Counted from the first letter of the stretch, positions 1-11,595 are shown. The stretch: 64,000 nt of DNA from Bos javanicus (GCF_032452875.1 NC_083876.1:6944001-7008000); one strand, 5' to 3'. A program made the numbers and translations. Notes: generated by a model from the sequence alone, not told the origin.

Positions 1-424
1 AGTCATCATCTGCAGCCCCCCCAAAAAATCATCTGCAGTTATTTTGGAGCTGCAAAAAATAAAGTCTGTCATTGTTTCCTCATCTATTTCCCATGAAGCA
101 ATGGGACCAGATTCCATGATCTTATTTTTCTGAATGTTGAGCTTTAAGCCAACTTTTTCAGTCTCCCCTTTCACTTTCATCAAGAGGCTTTTCAGTTCCT
201 CTTTGATTTCAGCCATAAGGGTGGTGTCGTCTACATATCTGAAGTTGTTGATATTTCTCCTGGAAATCTTGATTCCAGCTTGTGCTTCCTCCAGCTCAGT
301 GTTTCTCATGTTGTACTCTGAATATATGTTAAATAATGCAGGGTGACAACATACAGCCTTGAACTACTCCTTTCCCAATTTGGAATCAGTCTGTTGTTTC
401 ATGTCCAGTTCTAACTGATTTGTC
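1..424 (-). mobile_element. BovB LINE fragment (reverse transcriptase part)
   Basis: Read on the minus strand this is the BovB reverse transcriptase stretch around the catalytic YxDD region: the conserved 'NNLRYxDDT', 'AESEEELKSLLMKVK' and 'KVGLKLNIQK' blocks are recognisable but interrupted by frame breaks. The left part (1-60) has small C-rich and A-rich expansions. The copy enters from beyond the window edge, so its 3' end is not seen. It stops where L1 sequence begins near 425. Dead copy. Confidence 0.9.
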
Positions 425-752
425 CATTTCTTATCAGATGGTAAACAGGAATGCAAAATGATGTTCAACATCACTAATCATTAGAGAAATGCATATCAAA
501 ACTACAGTGAGATATCACCTCACACTTGATTATCAAAAAGACAAGAAGTAACAAGGTTTGACAAGAATGTGGGGAAAAGGGAACCTTTGTGCACTGTTGG
601 TGAGAATGCAAGTTGGTGTAGCCGCCATGGAGAACAGTATGGAGAGAACTCAAAAATTTTAAATAGAATATTTTATAACCCAGAAATGTCACCCCTGGCT
701 ATTTACCCACATGCAAAATCACTAATTATAAAAGATACATTTACCTCCAAAT
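425..752 (+). mobile_element. Old L1 LINE, end of ORF2 and start of 3' UTR (piece 1)
   Basis: Plus-strand sequence follows the well-known L1 ORF2 C-terminal stretch: 'caacatcactaatcat', 'gagatatcacctcacac', 'gtgcactgttggtgagaatg'. It continues after the SINE at 766-1035 with 'gagtggataaatatg', so the two pieces are one insertion. Diverged and non-coding. Confidence 0.85.
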
Positions 753-765
753 AAGGAAGCAACCT

Positions 766-1035
766 CAGAGAAGGCAATGGCACTCTACTTCAGTACTCTT
801 GCCTAGAAAATCCCATGGACAGAGGAGCCTGGTGGGCTGCAGTCCATGGGGTCGCTAAGAGTTAGACACGACTGAACAACTTCACTTTCACTTTCCACTT
901 TCATGCATTGGAGAAGGAAATGGCAACCCACTCCTGTGTTCTTGCCTGGAGAATCCCAGGGATGGGGGATCCTGGTGGGCTGCCATCTGTGGGGTCATAC
1001 AGAGTCGGACATGACTGAAGTGACTTAGCAGCAGC
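766..1035 (+). mobile_element. Bov-A2 SINE
   Basis: Dimer of two BovB-3'-derived A units: the first opens 'gagaaggcaatggcac', the second 'ggagaaggaaatggcaaccc'. Each unit ends near 'gtcggacacgactga' and the element ends in a short (AGC)n tail. A 13-bp target-site duplication with one mismatch flanks it (aaggaagcaacct 753-765, aagggagcaacct 1036-1048). It interrupts the L1 at 425-1545. Confidence 0.93.
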
Positions 1036-1048
1036 AAGGGAGCAACCT

Positions 1049-1545
1049 AAATGCTCATCAATAGATGAGTGGATAAATATGTGATTTATATATACAATGG
1101 GATATTACCCAGCCACAAGAAGAATGGAAGTTTGCCTATGCTAAGTGAAATAATACAGAGAGAGAAGCAGAGATACTATACAATTTCACTTATATATCGA
1201 ATCTAAAAAGCAGAACAAATGAATACACATAATAAAGCAGACTGATAGATGCAGAGAACAAAGAGGTGCCTGTCAGAGGGGAGGGAGTAGGGAGAGCAAA
1301 GTAATAGGTGAGGTAAATTAGAAGACACAAACTTACAGGTGCAAAATAAATGACCCATGGGTATGAAATGTACAGTGTAAGGAAACATCATCAATAGCTA
1401 TATAATATGTATGTATGATGAAAAGTGATTATTAGATTTATTGTGGTGATCATTTTGAAATATATAGAAATATGTGATCTATATGTTGCTAAATAGTGAT
1501 GTAGGTCAACTATATGTCAAAGACAAAAAAAAAAAAACATAGAAA
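1049..1545 (+). mobile_element. Old L1 LINE, 3' UTR (piece 2)
   Basis: Continuation of the L1 split by the Bov-A2. Recognisable 3' UTR landmarks are 'gtgaaataatacagagagag' and 'tattgtggtgatcattttg', ending in an A-run at about 1529-1541. L1M-like age judging by divergence. Confidence 0.75.
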
Positions 1546-1770
1546 AATATATCAGAATAATGATCATTACAGAGGGTGCGGCATTACTGGATGAAGATGC
1601 TCAAAACTTGTAAGCTTCCAGTTATAAGATAAATAAGTGCTAGGGGTGTAATGTGTAACATGATAAGTATAGTAAACACTGATATATGCTATATAAGAAA
1701 GTTGTTAAGAGACTGAATCCTAAGGAAAATTTGCATCAAAGGAATATTTTTTCCTCTTTTTAAAATTTTA
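1546..1770 (+). mobile_element. Second old L1 3' UTR fragment
   Basis: The landmark 'acttccagttataagataaataag'-like stretch of mammalian L1M 3' UTRs appears at about 1612-1640, followed by 'atgtgtaacatgataagtatag'-like sequence. It directly follows the A-run of the previous L1, so it is either a separate older copy or a rearranged part of the same one. Confidence 0.6.
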
Positions 1771-1782
1771 TACCTAATTTTA

Positions 1783-1905
1783 CATGATGGTGTGATCACT
1801 CACCTAGAGCCAGATCCTGAGAATGTGAAGTCAAGTGGGCCTTAGGAAGTATCACTATGAGCAAGCTAGTGGAGGTAATGCAATTCCAGTTGAGCTTTTT
1901 CAAAT
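1783..1905 (+). mobile_element. BovB fragment (RT N-terminal region)
   Basis: The plus strand encodes a diverged version of the BovB block that normally reads GVITDLEPDIL...VKWALESIT..KASGGDGIP. It is only about 120 bp, truncated at both ends, with frame breaks. Confidence 0.8.
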
Positions 1906-1908
1906 AAA

Positions 1909-2104
1909 TACTTCTCCAGTTAAGCTTTGAAATGAGATTGCAGTTCTTGGGTCAACATCTTCATTGTACCCTTTTGAGACTTACTGGGGTAGAGGGTTTA
2001 CCCAAGATGTAGAATTCCTGACCCAGAGAAATTGTGCAGGATTTGGTGTTAAGTCACAAAGTTTTGGAGGAAGTTGTTATGTAGCTGTGAATAACTAATA
2101 CATG
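1909..2104 (+). mobile_element. MLT1-like LTR relic (3' part)
   Basis: The end of the stretch, 'ttaagtcacaaagttttggagg' through 'gaataactaataca', matches the typical 3' end of MLT1/MaLR LTRs. The block 'ttcctgacccagagaaattgtg' upstream fits as well. No internal retroviral sequence is present. Confidence 0.5.
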
Positions 2105-2260
2105 CCCATGACCATTAACAAACTACTTAATTTCTCAAGCTTTCAGTGTTCAGATCTATCAATTGGTGATGATAAGAGTAGACATATCATGTATGAATAA
2201 CATTACTGCATTTATCACATACCCTGTGAACAGTAACAAGCATTAAGGAGTATAAAAGTG
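2105..2260 (+). mobile_element. Possible MIR SINE relic
   Basis: Weak similarity to the MIR core and 3' part ('aaactacttaatttctcaagc', then a run resembling the 'gatgataa' region). Very diverged; a chance resemblance is possible. Confidence 0.35.
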
Positions 2261-2665
2261 ACAACAGACAATACACCTCTTCTTTGTCTAAATTTTTAAA
2301 ACAAATTAGAAATAAGGTGGAGTAAGGCAGACGTAGAATAAAATTACATTACTATGGATCAAGCTGAATCTGACAGATTATAGTTTATATCTACAGATGA
2401 GTAGAGGCAAAACTACTGAATCCCAGATTTAGGCAGAATTTTGCAACCAGTAACAACAGCACAAGACTTAGCAAGCCTCCTCTATGTGAGATGCTCACTT
2501 CTGGTAAATGTGAGATTTCTTTTGCAGCACAAAGAAAGGAAGAAGCATGCTTGTTGTCTGTGCTCAGAATTCCCAAGAGAAAGACAAAAAAGAGGGTACC
2601 ATTGATCTATACATGCTAGCCTTTTCTTTCCAAACCTACCAATCAAATAAAGTCACTCCACTATA

Positions 2666-2850
2666 AGCTTCCCTTGTGGCTCAGCTGGTAAAGAATCCAT
2701 CTGCAATGCAGGAGACCTGGGTTCGATCCCTGGGTTGAGGAGATCCCCTAGGGAAGGGAAAAGCTACCCACTTCAGTATTCTGGCCTGGAGAATTCCATG
2801 GACTGTGTAATCTGTGGAGTTGCAAAGAGTCAGATATGACTGAGCAAATT
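2666..2850 (+). mobile_element. Bov-tA SINE
   Basis: A tRNA-Glu-like head (about 2666-2735) is joined to a BovB-derived A unit ending 'gtcagatatgactgagc'. Flanks show a 13-bp duplication with two mismatches (tcactccactata 2653-2665, tcacttcaatata 2851-2863), so this is a complete insertion. Confidence 0.92.
2677..2730 (+). promoter_or_regulatory. RNA polymerase III A and B boxes of a Bov-tA SINE
   Basis: TGGCTCAGCTGG at 2677-2688 fits the tRNA A-box consensus and GGTTCGATCCC at 2720-2730 fits the B box. These are the internal promoter of the SINE, inherited from its tRNA ancestor. Whether it is still transcribed cannot be told from sequence. Confidence 0.8.
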
Positions 2851-2863
2851 TCACTTCAATATA

Positions 2864-3174
2864 GGAACAGAGTGCAGGAGAAGACAGATGTCAAGGAGGC
2901 ACTACAATGACCATCCTTCCTTGGAAATACCATGAATAACTAATAGAATTTGTGGAATAGAGTCATAGAAGTTGTAATAATATTAATAGAAGCAGTACTA
3001 AACATGTTACTAAGTATCTAGTTCAAGGGGCTGCTAAACCTGTCAGTAGAAATGGAGACTTCAGTGTTTTTTTTTTATAAACAAAATACAATGGACATGA
3101 ATAGCATTTCATATATTCCCTTAATAAATTCCATACAGATGAAACCTTAAGATGATAATTTGAATTACTATATA
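2864..3174. other. Non-repetitive stretch, no gene seen
   Basis: AT-rich sequence with a short T run near 3070. No ORF, RNA gene or repeat that I can recognise. Confidence 0.5.
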
Positions 3175-3395
3175 GCTCAGGGCTTCCCTAGTGCTCAGGG
3201 CTTCCCTAGTAGCTCAGTCAGTAAAGCATCCATCTGCAATGCAGGAGACCTGGGTTCTATCCCTAGGTTGAGAAGATACCCTGGAGATGGAAATGGCAAC
3301 CCACCTCAGTATCCTTGCCTGGAAAATTCAATGGACAGAAGAGCCTGGTGGGCTACCGTCCATGGGGTCACAAAGAGCTGGACTCGACTAAGTGA
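3175..3395 (+). mobile_element. Bov-tA type SINE with duplicated head
   Basis: The tRNA-like head starts twice: 'ctcagggcttccctagt' occurs at about 3177 and again at about 3195. After that the element runs normally through the B-box region ('ctgggttctatccc', a diverged B box) and the A unit to 'gactcgactaagtgac', followed by a short (AC)n. Confidence 0.88.
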
Positions 3396-4060
3396 CTAAC
3401 ACACACACGTACACCATGTTCTCTGTCAGTAAAGTATAGTTATTTAGCATTGTCAATAAATACATGCTATAAATTATTTATTAAAATAAGTTCATTGCTT
3501 CTGGCTTAACTAAATGAATCAAATATTTAAGACTTACAGATGTTCATTAGCAGAAGTAAATCATGTTACATAGTGATAATACTAACATATTGTAATCCTG
3601 GGAGACCTGCCTAAGTAGCCAGCTAGGTTTCCCCTGAAATACGTTATACAAATAGCAATGAATGTTGATAAGCCACATAAGTCACATGATTAGTCTGAAA
3701 GTATTTATAAGAGGAACTGTCATCTTTATATATTCGCTTAGTTCCACTTAAATGATTTAACTTAACTGGACTTAGACTTAAACAACAGCCCTGGTGATAG
3801 GAAAAACAAAAACAAAAAACACAGAGGAATTGCCAGAAAATTAATATGACATCAAATAGACCACAACACAGAGTATAAAGTAATCTAAATAATATAAAAT
3901 TATTAGACAATTGTACCTAGATAACAGCAATAAACTAGTATCAGTAAGACAATAATATTCTTATATTCTGTAGAAGTCAGTCCCATGTTTATATATACTT
4001 AAACATTATTTTTCCATCCATTATAGGATCACTGACCTAAAGATTAATTGTTAATACTTG
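3396..4060. other. Non-repetitive AT-rich stretch
   Basis: No recognisable repeat, coding frame or RNA. The 88-codon open frame on the minus strand at 3644-3910 has no recognisable domain, and I regard it as chance. Confidence 0.5.
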
Positions 4061-4067
4061 GAATAAA

Positions 4068-4565
4068 CATCAGTTCAGTTCAGTACAGTTGCTCAGTCCG
4101 GTCCGACACTTTGTGACATCATGGACAGCAGCTTGCCAGACTTCTCTGTCCATCATCAACTCCCAGAACTTGCTCAAACTCATGTCCATCGAGTTGTTGA
4201 TACCATCCAACCTTTTCATCCTCTGTTTTCCCTTTCTCCTCCTTCATTCTTTCCCAGCATCAGGGTCTTTTCCAGTGACTCAGTTCTTCGCATCAAGTAG
4301 CCAAAGTACTGGAGCTTCAGCTTCAGCATCAGTCCTTCCGATGAATATTCAAGACTTTAGGATAATCCTTTAGGATTAACTGGTTGGATCTCCTTCCAGT
4401 CCAATGGACTCTCAACAGTCTTCTCCAACACCATAGTTAAAAGCATCAATTCTTCAGCATTCAGCTTTCTTTATGGTCCAATTCTTACATCCATACATGA
4501 CAGTAGAAAAGCTATAGCATCAGTAAGGTCTCTGCTTTTAATATGCTGTCTAAATTGGTCATAGT

Positions 4566-4596
<31 letters not shown>

Positions 4597-4924
4597 TTTC
4601 AAGGAGCAAGCATCTTTTAATTCCATGGCTGCAACAACCATCTGCAGTGATTTGGGAGCCCGAGAAAATAAAATTTGTCACTCTTTCCATTGTTTTCCCA
4701 TCTATTAACCATGAAGTGCTGGGACTGGATGCCATGATGTCACTTTTTTGAATGTTGAGTTTTAAATCAGCTTTTTCACTCTCCTCTTTCACTTTCATCA
4801 AGAGGCTCTTTAGTTCCTCTTCGCTTTATGCCATAAGGGTGGTGTAAGCTGACCTGATGTTACTGATACTTCTTCCTTTTAACTTGATTCCAGCTTATGC
4901 TTCATCCAATCCAGCATTTCTCAT
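4068..4924 (-). mobile_element. BovB LINE, 5'-truncated
   Basis: Minus-strand BovB from its 3' tail ((GTTCA)n-like at 4068-4090) through the C-terminal domain to the RT region near 4924. The C-terminal blocks 'LEKTLM', 'WTVKKAEH' and 'KSDIMASSP' are visible in broken frames. A T-rich run (4566-4594) expands one position. A 7-bp duplication GAATAAA flanks it (4061-4067 and 4925-4931). Confidence 0.9.
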
Positions 4925-4931
4925 GAATAAA

Positions 4932-6018
4932 GGTCAATAAATACTTATACTTTTGTGAATTCTGAAATGGAAGTTTATTATTAATAGTGATGATAAAATG
5001 AAAAAAAAAAATCCTGAATCTGTAAGGTTTGAAAAAGACAAAAATAACAGAATTGTTATATAAAAACACAGTCATCTAGATAAATTTCAATAATGCACAA
5101 GAAAGGCAAAGGTTTGATCATGCCACTTATTATATTTTTCCAGTAATGAATTTTTTTTAAATATCTAATAAACTTTGGAAGTAAGCCCTGTATTTTTTCC
5201 TCTTGAAATCTCTCTTCATCCATAGAATTGTGGAGATTAATATATATACTTCTATAATGTAAGCTCATCATAGTATGCCTATTTAATTTGCACATAAAAG
5301 CTCTAAGAAATGTTTATTCTTAAATATCCCCTTTAAATAATTGTTTTGGAAGTAACTTACAAAAAGTAATGTTTAATTTGGCAGAAAAGGAAATGAAGAA
5401 TTCAGATATAGAATGAAAAGTGTAAAATTGTGAAAAGGTTTTGCAAAGGGCTGCCAAGATGAATAACTTTTGAAAAATAAGGCAAATGGGAAAATTTCCA
5501 AAGAACTGAGAATTTTAACTAATCTGAGACAAAGAAAGCACTGTTCCCCTCTCCAACTTGTTTCTCCAACTATTTCCCTATTTCCCATTCTTATAAGAAT
5601 CGCTGAAGAAACAATATCACTGAGAGAAGAACAGAAGGAAAATATTTTTAATTCAGCATAAAGGGCTTAAATTTGTTTGAACAAGAAAAATCAATTACTT
5701 TTGGGAGAGGGTGGTAAGGAGAGGATGAGTAGAGTTTGACTTTCCAGGAAGGTGGACAAGTTCCCTTTAGAAAGTTGGCATGTGATACTCAGGCATAAAG
5801 CTGAACATTGCCATTTCTAAAAGGGTGTAAGGACAAATAGGACACAGACAAAACTCTAATAAGTTCCAATGCTTGATAAGTTTTGAGTTTCAACTCTGCC
5901 CATATTGATACAAGAAACCAGACTGTACAATTATGGTATGCATTGAGAGTAAGTGGAGATAGGTGTGAGGCTTTTCAGTTGCTTTCCAGTAATCTGAATG
6001 GTTAACTGGAATTGAAGG
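4932..6018. other. Non-repetitive stretch, about 1.1 kb, no gene seen
   Basis: AT-rich. Open frames of 60-80 codons exist on both strands (for example 5056-5295 and 5470-5661) but overlap each other on opposite strands, and none shows a domain I recognise. Confidence 0.5.
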
Positions 6019-7376
6019 ATGAAGAGAGCCTTTGCTGTTGTTCAGTTGCTCAGTGATGTCTGACTCTGCAATCCCATGGACTGTAGCATGCCAGGCTTCC
6101 CTGTCCTTCACTGTCTCCCAGAGTTTGCTCAAACTAATGTCCATCCACTGATGCCATTGATGCCACTGAGTGATGCCATCCCGCCACCTCATTCTCATCA
6201 CCCCCTCTATTCCTGCCCTCAATCTTTCCCAATATCAGTCTTTTCCAATAGGTTGGCTCTTCGCATCAGGTGGTCAAAGTACTGGAGCTTCAGTATAAGT
6301 TCTTACAAAAAATATTCAGGGTTCATTTCCTTTAGGATTGACTGGTTTGATCTCCTTGCAGTGCAAGGGACTCTCAAGAATCTTCTCTAACACCACACTT
6401 TGAAACTGTCAATTCTTGTACATTAGTACAAGACTACTGGACAAATCACAGTTTGACACTATGGACCTGTGTAAGCAAAGTGATGTCTCAGCTTTTTAAT
6501 ATGCTGTCTAGGTTTGTCAGAGTTTTTCTTCCAAGGAGCGAGCATCTTTTAATTTCTTGGCTACAGTCACTGTCCACAGTGATTTTGGAGCCCAAGAAAA
6601 TAAAATCTGTGACTATTTCCACATTTTCCCAATCTATTTGCCAGGAAGTGATAGGACCAGATGCCATGATCTTAGTTTTTTGAATATTGAGTTTTAAGTC
6701 AGCCTGTTCACTCTCATCAAGAGGCTCTTCTGTTCCTCTTCACTTTCTGCCATTAGAATGGTATCATCTGAATCTCTGAAGTTGCTAATATTTCTCCCAG
6801 CTGTCTTTATTTCAGCTTGAGCTTCATCCAGCTTGGCATTTCACATGATATAGTCTGCATAGAAGTTAAATAATGCAGGGTGACAATATATACCATTGAC
6901 CTACTCCTTTCCCAATTTGGATCAATGGATGGGTTTTAACTATTGCTTCTTGACCTTCATACAAGTTTCTCAGGAGGCAGATAAAGTGCTCTGGCATTCC
7001 TGTCTCTTTAACAATTTTCAGAGTTTGTTATGATTCATAAAGTCAAAGGCTTAAGATTAATCAATGAACCAGAAGTATTAATAGGTGTTTCTTCTGTAAT
7101 TCCATTGCTTTCTCCTTGATTCAACAATGGTTAACAATTTGATCTCTAGGTCCTCTGCTTTCTTAAAACCAAGCTTGTAAATCTAGAAATTCCTGGTTCA
7201 TGTATTGCTGAAGCTTAGCTTGAAGGATTTTTAGCTTAACCTATCTAGCATGTGAAATGAGTAATATCTAGTAACTGTACAGTAGTTTGTACATTCTTTG
7301 CCCTTCTTTGAGACTACAATGAAAACTAATATTTTCCAGTCCTGTGGTGACTGCTGAGTTTTCAAATTTATTGATA

Positions 7377-8666
7377 TATTCTGATTCATTGACCAAAGCC
7401 TTTGATCATGTGGATCACAACAAACTGCGGAAAATTCTTCAAGAGATGGGAATACAAAACCAGTTTACTTGCCTGCTGAGAAACCTGTATGCAGGTCAAG
7501 AAGCAACAATTAGAACTGGACATGGAACAACAGACTGGTTCCAAATCGGGAAAGGAGTACATCAAGGCTGTATATTGTCACCCTGCTATTTAACTTCTAT
7601 GCAGAGTACATCATGTGAAATGCTGGGCTGGATGACTCGGAAGCTGAAATCAAGATTGCTAGGAGAAATAACAGCCACATCAGATATGCAGATGATACTA
7701 ACTCTAAGAGGAGAAAATGAAGAGAAACAAGAGTTTCTTGATGAGGTTGAAAGAGGAGAGTGAGAAAGCTGGCTTAAAACTCAACATTCAAAAAACTAAG
7801 ATCATGACATCTGGTCCCATCACTTCCTGGCAAATAGATGGGGGAAATCTGGAAACATTCACAGATTTTATTTTCTTGGACTCCAAAGTCACTTGTGGAC
7901 AGTGAATGCAGCCAAGAAATTAGAAGATGCTTGCTCCTTTGAAGAAAAACTCTGACAAATCTAGACAGCATACTGGAAATAAAAGCCATCACTTTGCTGG
8001 CAAAGATCTGTATAATCAAAGCTGTGGTTTTTCCAGTAGTCATGTACTGATGTAAGAGTTCGACCATAAAGAAGCTTGAGCACCAAACAACTGATGCTTT
8101 TGAACTGTGGTGTTGGAGAAGACTCTTGAGAGTCCCTTGCAATGCAAGGAGATCAAAGCAGCCAATTGAAAGGAAATCAACCCTGAATAATTTTTGGAAA
8201 AATGAAAGCAAAAGTTGCTTAATCATGTCCGACTCTTTGTGACCCCATGGACTGTAGCATCCATGGAATTCTCCAGACCAGAATACTAGAGTGGGCAGCT
8301 GTTCCCTTCTCCAGGGGATCTTCACAACCCAGGTATCAAACCCAGGTCTCCTGCATTGCAGGTGGATTCTTTACCAGCTGAGCCACCAGGGAAGCCCCTG
8401 ACTTTTTTTTTCTTTTTTGTAAGGACTGAAGCTGCAAAGATTTGCCACCTGATGAAAGAACCAACTAATTGGAAAAGACTGATGCTGGAAAAGATTGAGG
8501 GCAGGAATAGAAGGGGGTGATGAGGGTGAGATGGTGGGATGACATCACCAATTCAATGGATGTGAGTTTGAGAAAACTCCAGGAGACAGTGAAGAACTAC
8601 AATGCTTGGCTTGCTGCAGTCCATGTGATTGCAGAGTTGAACATGACTTAGTTATTGAACAATAAC
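7377..8666 (+). mobile_element. BovB LINE inserted antisense inside another BovB
   Basis: Plus-strand, 5'-truncated BovB starting at RT motif A (diverged form of the 'FIDYAKAFDCVDH' block) and running through the catalytic region and C-terminal domain to a tail 'attgaacaataaca'. The host BovB breaks at 'gatatatt' (7373-7380) and resumes at 'gcataatt' (8668-8675), which look like diverged copies of one target. It contains a Bov-tA at 8203-8420. Confidence 0.88.
8203..8420 (-). mobile_element. Bov-tA SINE within the nested BovB
   Basis: Reverse-oriented Bov-tA: A unit at left ('catgtccgactctttgtgacc'), tRNA-like head at right ('gctgagccaccagggaagcc'). T-rich sequence at both junctions (8196-8200, 8402-8420) is compatible with a short duplication. 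This is the third level of nesting (SINE in BovB in BovB). Confidence 0.85.
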
Positions 8667-9927
8667 AGCATAATTGAGTGCAGCAATTTAACAGCATCTT
8701 CTTTTAGAATTTGAAATAACTAGCTAAAAATCTGTCATCTCCCACTAACTTTGCTTTCCGTAATGCATCCTAAGGCCCACTTGACTTCATATTCCAGGAT
8801 GTTTTCACTAGGTAAGTGACCACACAATTGTGGCTAAATGGGTCACTAAGACCTTTTTCATACAATTCTTCTGTGTATTCTTGCCACCACTTCTTTATCT
8901 CTTCTGCTTCTGTTAGGTCCTACCCATTTCTGACTCTCATGTCCATCCTTGCATGAAGTGTTCCCTCAATCTTTCCAATTTTCTTGAAAAGATATCTAGT
9001 CTTTCCCATTCTATTGTTTTCCTGTTTCTTTATATTCTTTGTTTAAGAAGGCCTTTTTAAGTCTCCTTGCTATTCTCTGGAACTCTGCATTTAGTTGGGT
9101 GTATTTTTCCCTTTCTTCCTTTTTACTTTTTTTACTTTTCACTTCTCTTCTTTCCTCAGCTATTTGTAAAGCCTCCTAAGACAATCACTTTGCCTTTTTG
9201 CATTTCTTTATTTGGGGGATGATTTTGGTTGCTGCCTCCTGTTCAATGTTACTAACTTCTGTGTATAGTTCTTCAGGCACCCTACCTACCAGATCTAATC
9301 CCTTGAATCTATCTGTCACTTTGACTGTATAATCACAAGGGGTTTTATTTAGGTAATACCTGACTGGCCTAGTGATTTTCTCTACTTTCTTCAATGTAAG
9401 CCTAAAATTTACAGTAAAGAGTTCATGATCTGAGCCACAGTCCCCTTCAGGTCTTGTTTTTACTGACTGTATAGAGCTTCTTCATCTTTAGCTGCAAAGA
9501 ACACAATCAATCTGATTTCAGTATTGACAACCTGGTGATGTTCCTGTGTAGAGCTGTCTCCTGGGTTGTTGGAAATAGGTGTTTTCTATGACTAGCATAT
9601 TCTCTTGACAAAACTCTGTTAGCCTTTATTCACCTTTGTTTTTTATACTCCAAGGCCAAACTTGCCTGTTATTGTGCATATCTCTTGACTCCCTACTTTT
9701 GCATTCCAATCTCCTATGATGAAAAGGACGCCTTCTTTTGGTGTTAGTTCTAGAAGGTGTTGTAGGTCTTCATATAACTGGTCAACTTCAGCTTCTTCAG
9801 CATCTTTGGTTGTGGTGTAGACTTGGATTGCTGTGATGTTGAATGGTTTGCCTTAAAAATGAACCAATATCACTCTGTTGTTTTTGAGAATGTACCCAAG
9901 TACTATGTTTTGGACTCTTTCATTAAC

Positions 9928-10179
9928 TTAAAGAGCTACTCCATTTCTTCTAAGGGATTCTTGTCCACAGTAGTAGATATACTGATCATATGAATTAAAT
10001 TCACCCATTCCAGTCCATTTTAGTTCACTGATTCTGAAAATGTTGATATTCACTCTTGCCATCCCTTGTTTGACCATATCAAATTTACCTTGGTTCATGG
10101 ACCTAACATTCCAGGTTCCTATGAAATATTGTTTTTTATAGTATTGGACTTTGCTTTCACCACCAGACACACTGGGCAT
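9928..10179 (-). pseudogene. BovB endonuclease N-terminus, remnant
   Basis: An 83-codon open frame covers the start of the apurinic-type endonuclease of BovB. It includes the strand with 'GTWNVRS' (metal-binding Asn region) and the 'ELKWTG' block that holds the conserved catalytic Glu. The downstream frame is lost, so no active enzyme can be made. Confidence 0.8.
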
Positions 10180-10543
10180 CGTTTTTCTTTGGCCTAGCTG
10201 CTTCTGTCTTTCCTGAGCTATTAGTTTACCTTATTCTCTTCCCAAGTAGCATATTGGGCGCCTACTGTGTGGACAGTTCATCTTTCAATGTCATATCTTT
10301 TTGCCTTTTTCATACTGTTCATGAGGATCTACTGACAAGAATACTGGAGTGGGTTGCCATTTCCTCCTCCAGCAAATAGTGTTTGTTAAAACTCTTCACT
10401 ATGACCCATTCATCTTGGGTGGCCATGCATGTCATGGCTCATAGCTTCACTGAGTTATGCAAGCCACTTTCCAATGACAAGGGTGTAATCCATGAAGGGG
10501 TAAGATAACGTAGGGGAATCTTAATGAATATATCCAAAATCAG

Positions 10544-11039
10544 TTCTGTTCAGTACAGTCACTCAGTCGTGTCCAACTCTTTGCAACCCTGTGAATTGCA
10601 ACATACCAGGCCTCCCTGTCCATCACCCACTCCCAGAGTTCACTCAAACTCATGTCCATTGAGTCAGTGATGCCATCCAGCCATCTCATCCTCTGTCATC
10701 CCCTTCTCCTCCTGCCCCAATCCCTCCCAGCATCAGAGTCTTTTCCAAGGAGTCAACTCTTTGCATGAGGTGGCCAAAGGACTGGAGTTTCAGCTTTAGC
10801 ATAATTCCTTCCAAAGAACACCCAGGACCAATCTCCTTTAGAATGGACTGATTGGATCTCCTTGCAGTCCAAGGGACTCTGAAGGAGAGTCCAACACCAC
10901 AGTTCAAAAGCATCAATTTTTCAGTGCGCAGCTTTCTTCACAGTCCAAGTCTCACATCCATACATGACCACTGGAAAAACCATAGCCTTGACTAGACGGA
11001 CCTTTGTTGGCAAAGTAATGTCTCTGCTTTTGAATATGC
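10544..11039 (-). mobile_element. BovB LINE, short 5'-truncated copy
   Basis: Carries only the 3' end of BovB (tail plus C-terminal domain up to 'SRDITLPTKVR'). It has a perfect 13-bp duplication, tatccaaaatcag, at 10531-10543 and 11040-11052. The open frame on the minus strand at 10686-10916 is part of the C-terminal domain. Confidence 0.93.
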
Positions 11040-11067
11040 TATCCAAAATCAGGCCCAAACTAATCAT

Positions 11068-11346
11068 GCTGCTGCTGCTGCTAAGTCGCTTCAGTCGTGT
11101 CCGACTCTGTGTGACCCCATAGATGGCAGCCCATCAGGCCCCGCCGTCCCTGGGATTCTCTAGGCAAGAACACTGGAGTGGGTTGCCATTTCCTCCTCCA
11201 ATGCATGCAAGTGAAAAGTGAAAGTGAATTCGCTCAGTTGTGTTCGACTCTTAGTGACCCCATGGACTGCAGTCTACCAGGCTCCTCCATCCATGGGATT
11301 TTCCAGGCAAGAGTACTGGAGTGGGGTGCCATTGCCTTCTCTGAAC
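11068..11346 (-). mobile_element. Bov-A2 SINE
   Basis: Reverse-oriented A-unit dimer with the (GCT)n tail complement at left (11068-11082). An 8-bp duplication CTAATCAT lies at 11060-11067 and 11347-11354. It landed only about 15 bp right of the previous BovB. Confidence 0.93.
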
Positions 11347-11384
11347 CTAATCATAGTTAACAAGAATTTACATTAACCACTACA

Positions 11385-11595
11385 TTACTTTTTTTAAATG
11401 AATTTACTTTTTTATTGAAGGATAATTGCTTTACAGAATTTTGCTGCTTTCTGTCAAACCTCAACATGAATCAGCCACAGGTACATATATATCCCCTTCT
11501 TTTTGAAATTCTCTCCCATCTCCCTACCCATCCCATCCCTCTCGGTTGATACAGAGCCCCTGTTTGAGTTTCCTGAGCTATTTGGTGGAGAGTCT
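11385..11595 (-). mobile_element. L1 3' UTR fragment, bovine-lineage type
   Basis: Minus-strand L1 3' end. The stretch 'ttattgaaggataattgctt' through 'caacatgaatcagccac' and the C-rich 'cccatcccatccctct' corresponds to the 3' UTR of artiodactyl L1, more diverged than the young L1_BT copies further right. Confidence 0.75.

Larger units (their letters stand above)
6029..10491 (-). mobile_element. Near-full-length BovB LINE, split by an antisense BovB
   Basis: Minus-strand element: 3' tail at about 6029, C-terminal domain, RT, endonuclease, and the 5' leader ending near 10491. Removing the insertion at 7377-8666 leaves about 3.2 kb, the expected full length. Endonuclease N-terminal blocks ('GTWNVRSMNQGK', 'ISELKWTGMGEF') are seen at 9928-10179 and the RT-proximal linker at 9185-9394. 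Many frameshifts and stops make it dead. A weak duplication is possible (atgaagagag near 6019, atgaagggg near 10492). Confidence 0.9.

Noticed and set aside
2666..2740. tRNA gene candidate
   Set aside because: A and B boxes fit, but the sequence is the head of a Bov-tA SINE joined to a BovB-derived body with a target duplication; no tRNA cloverleaf is completed.
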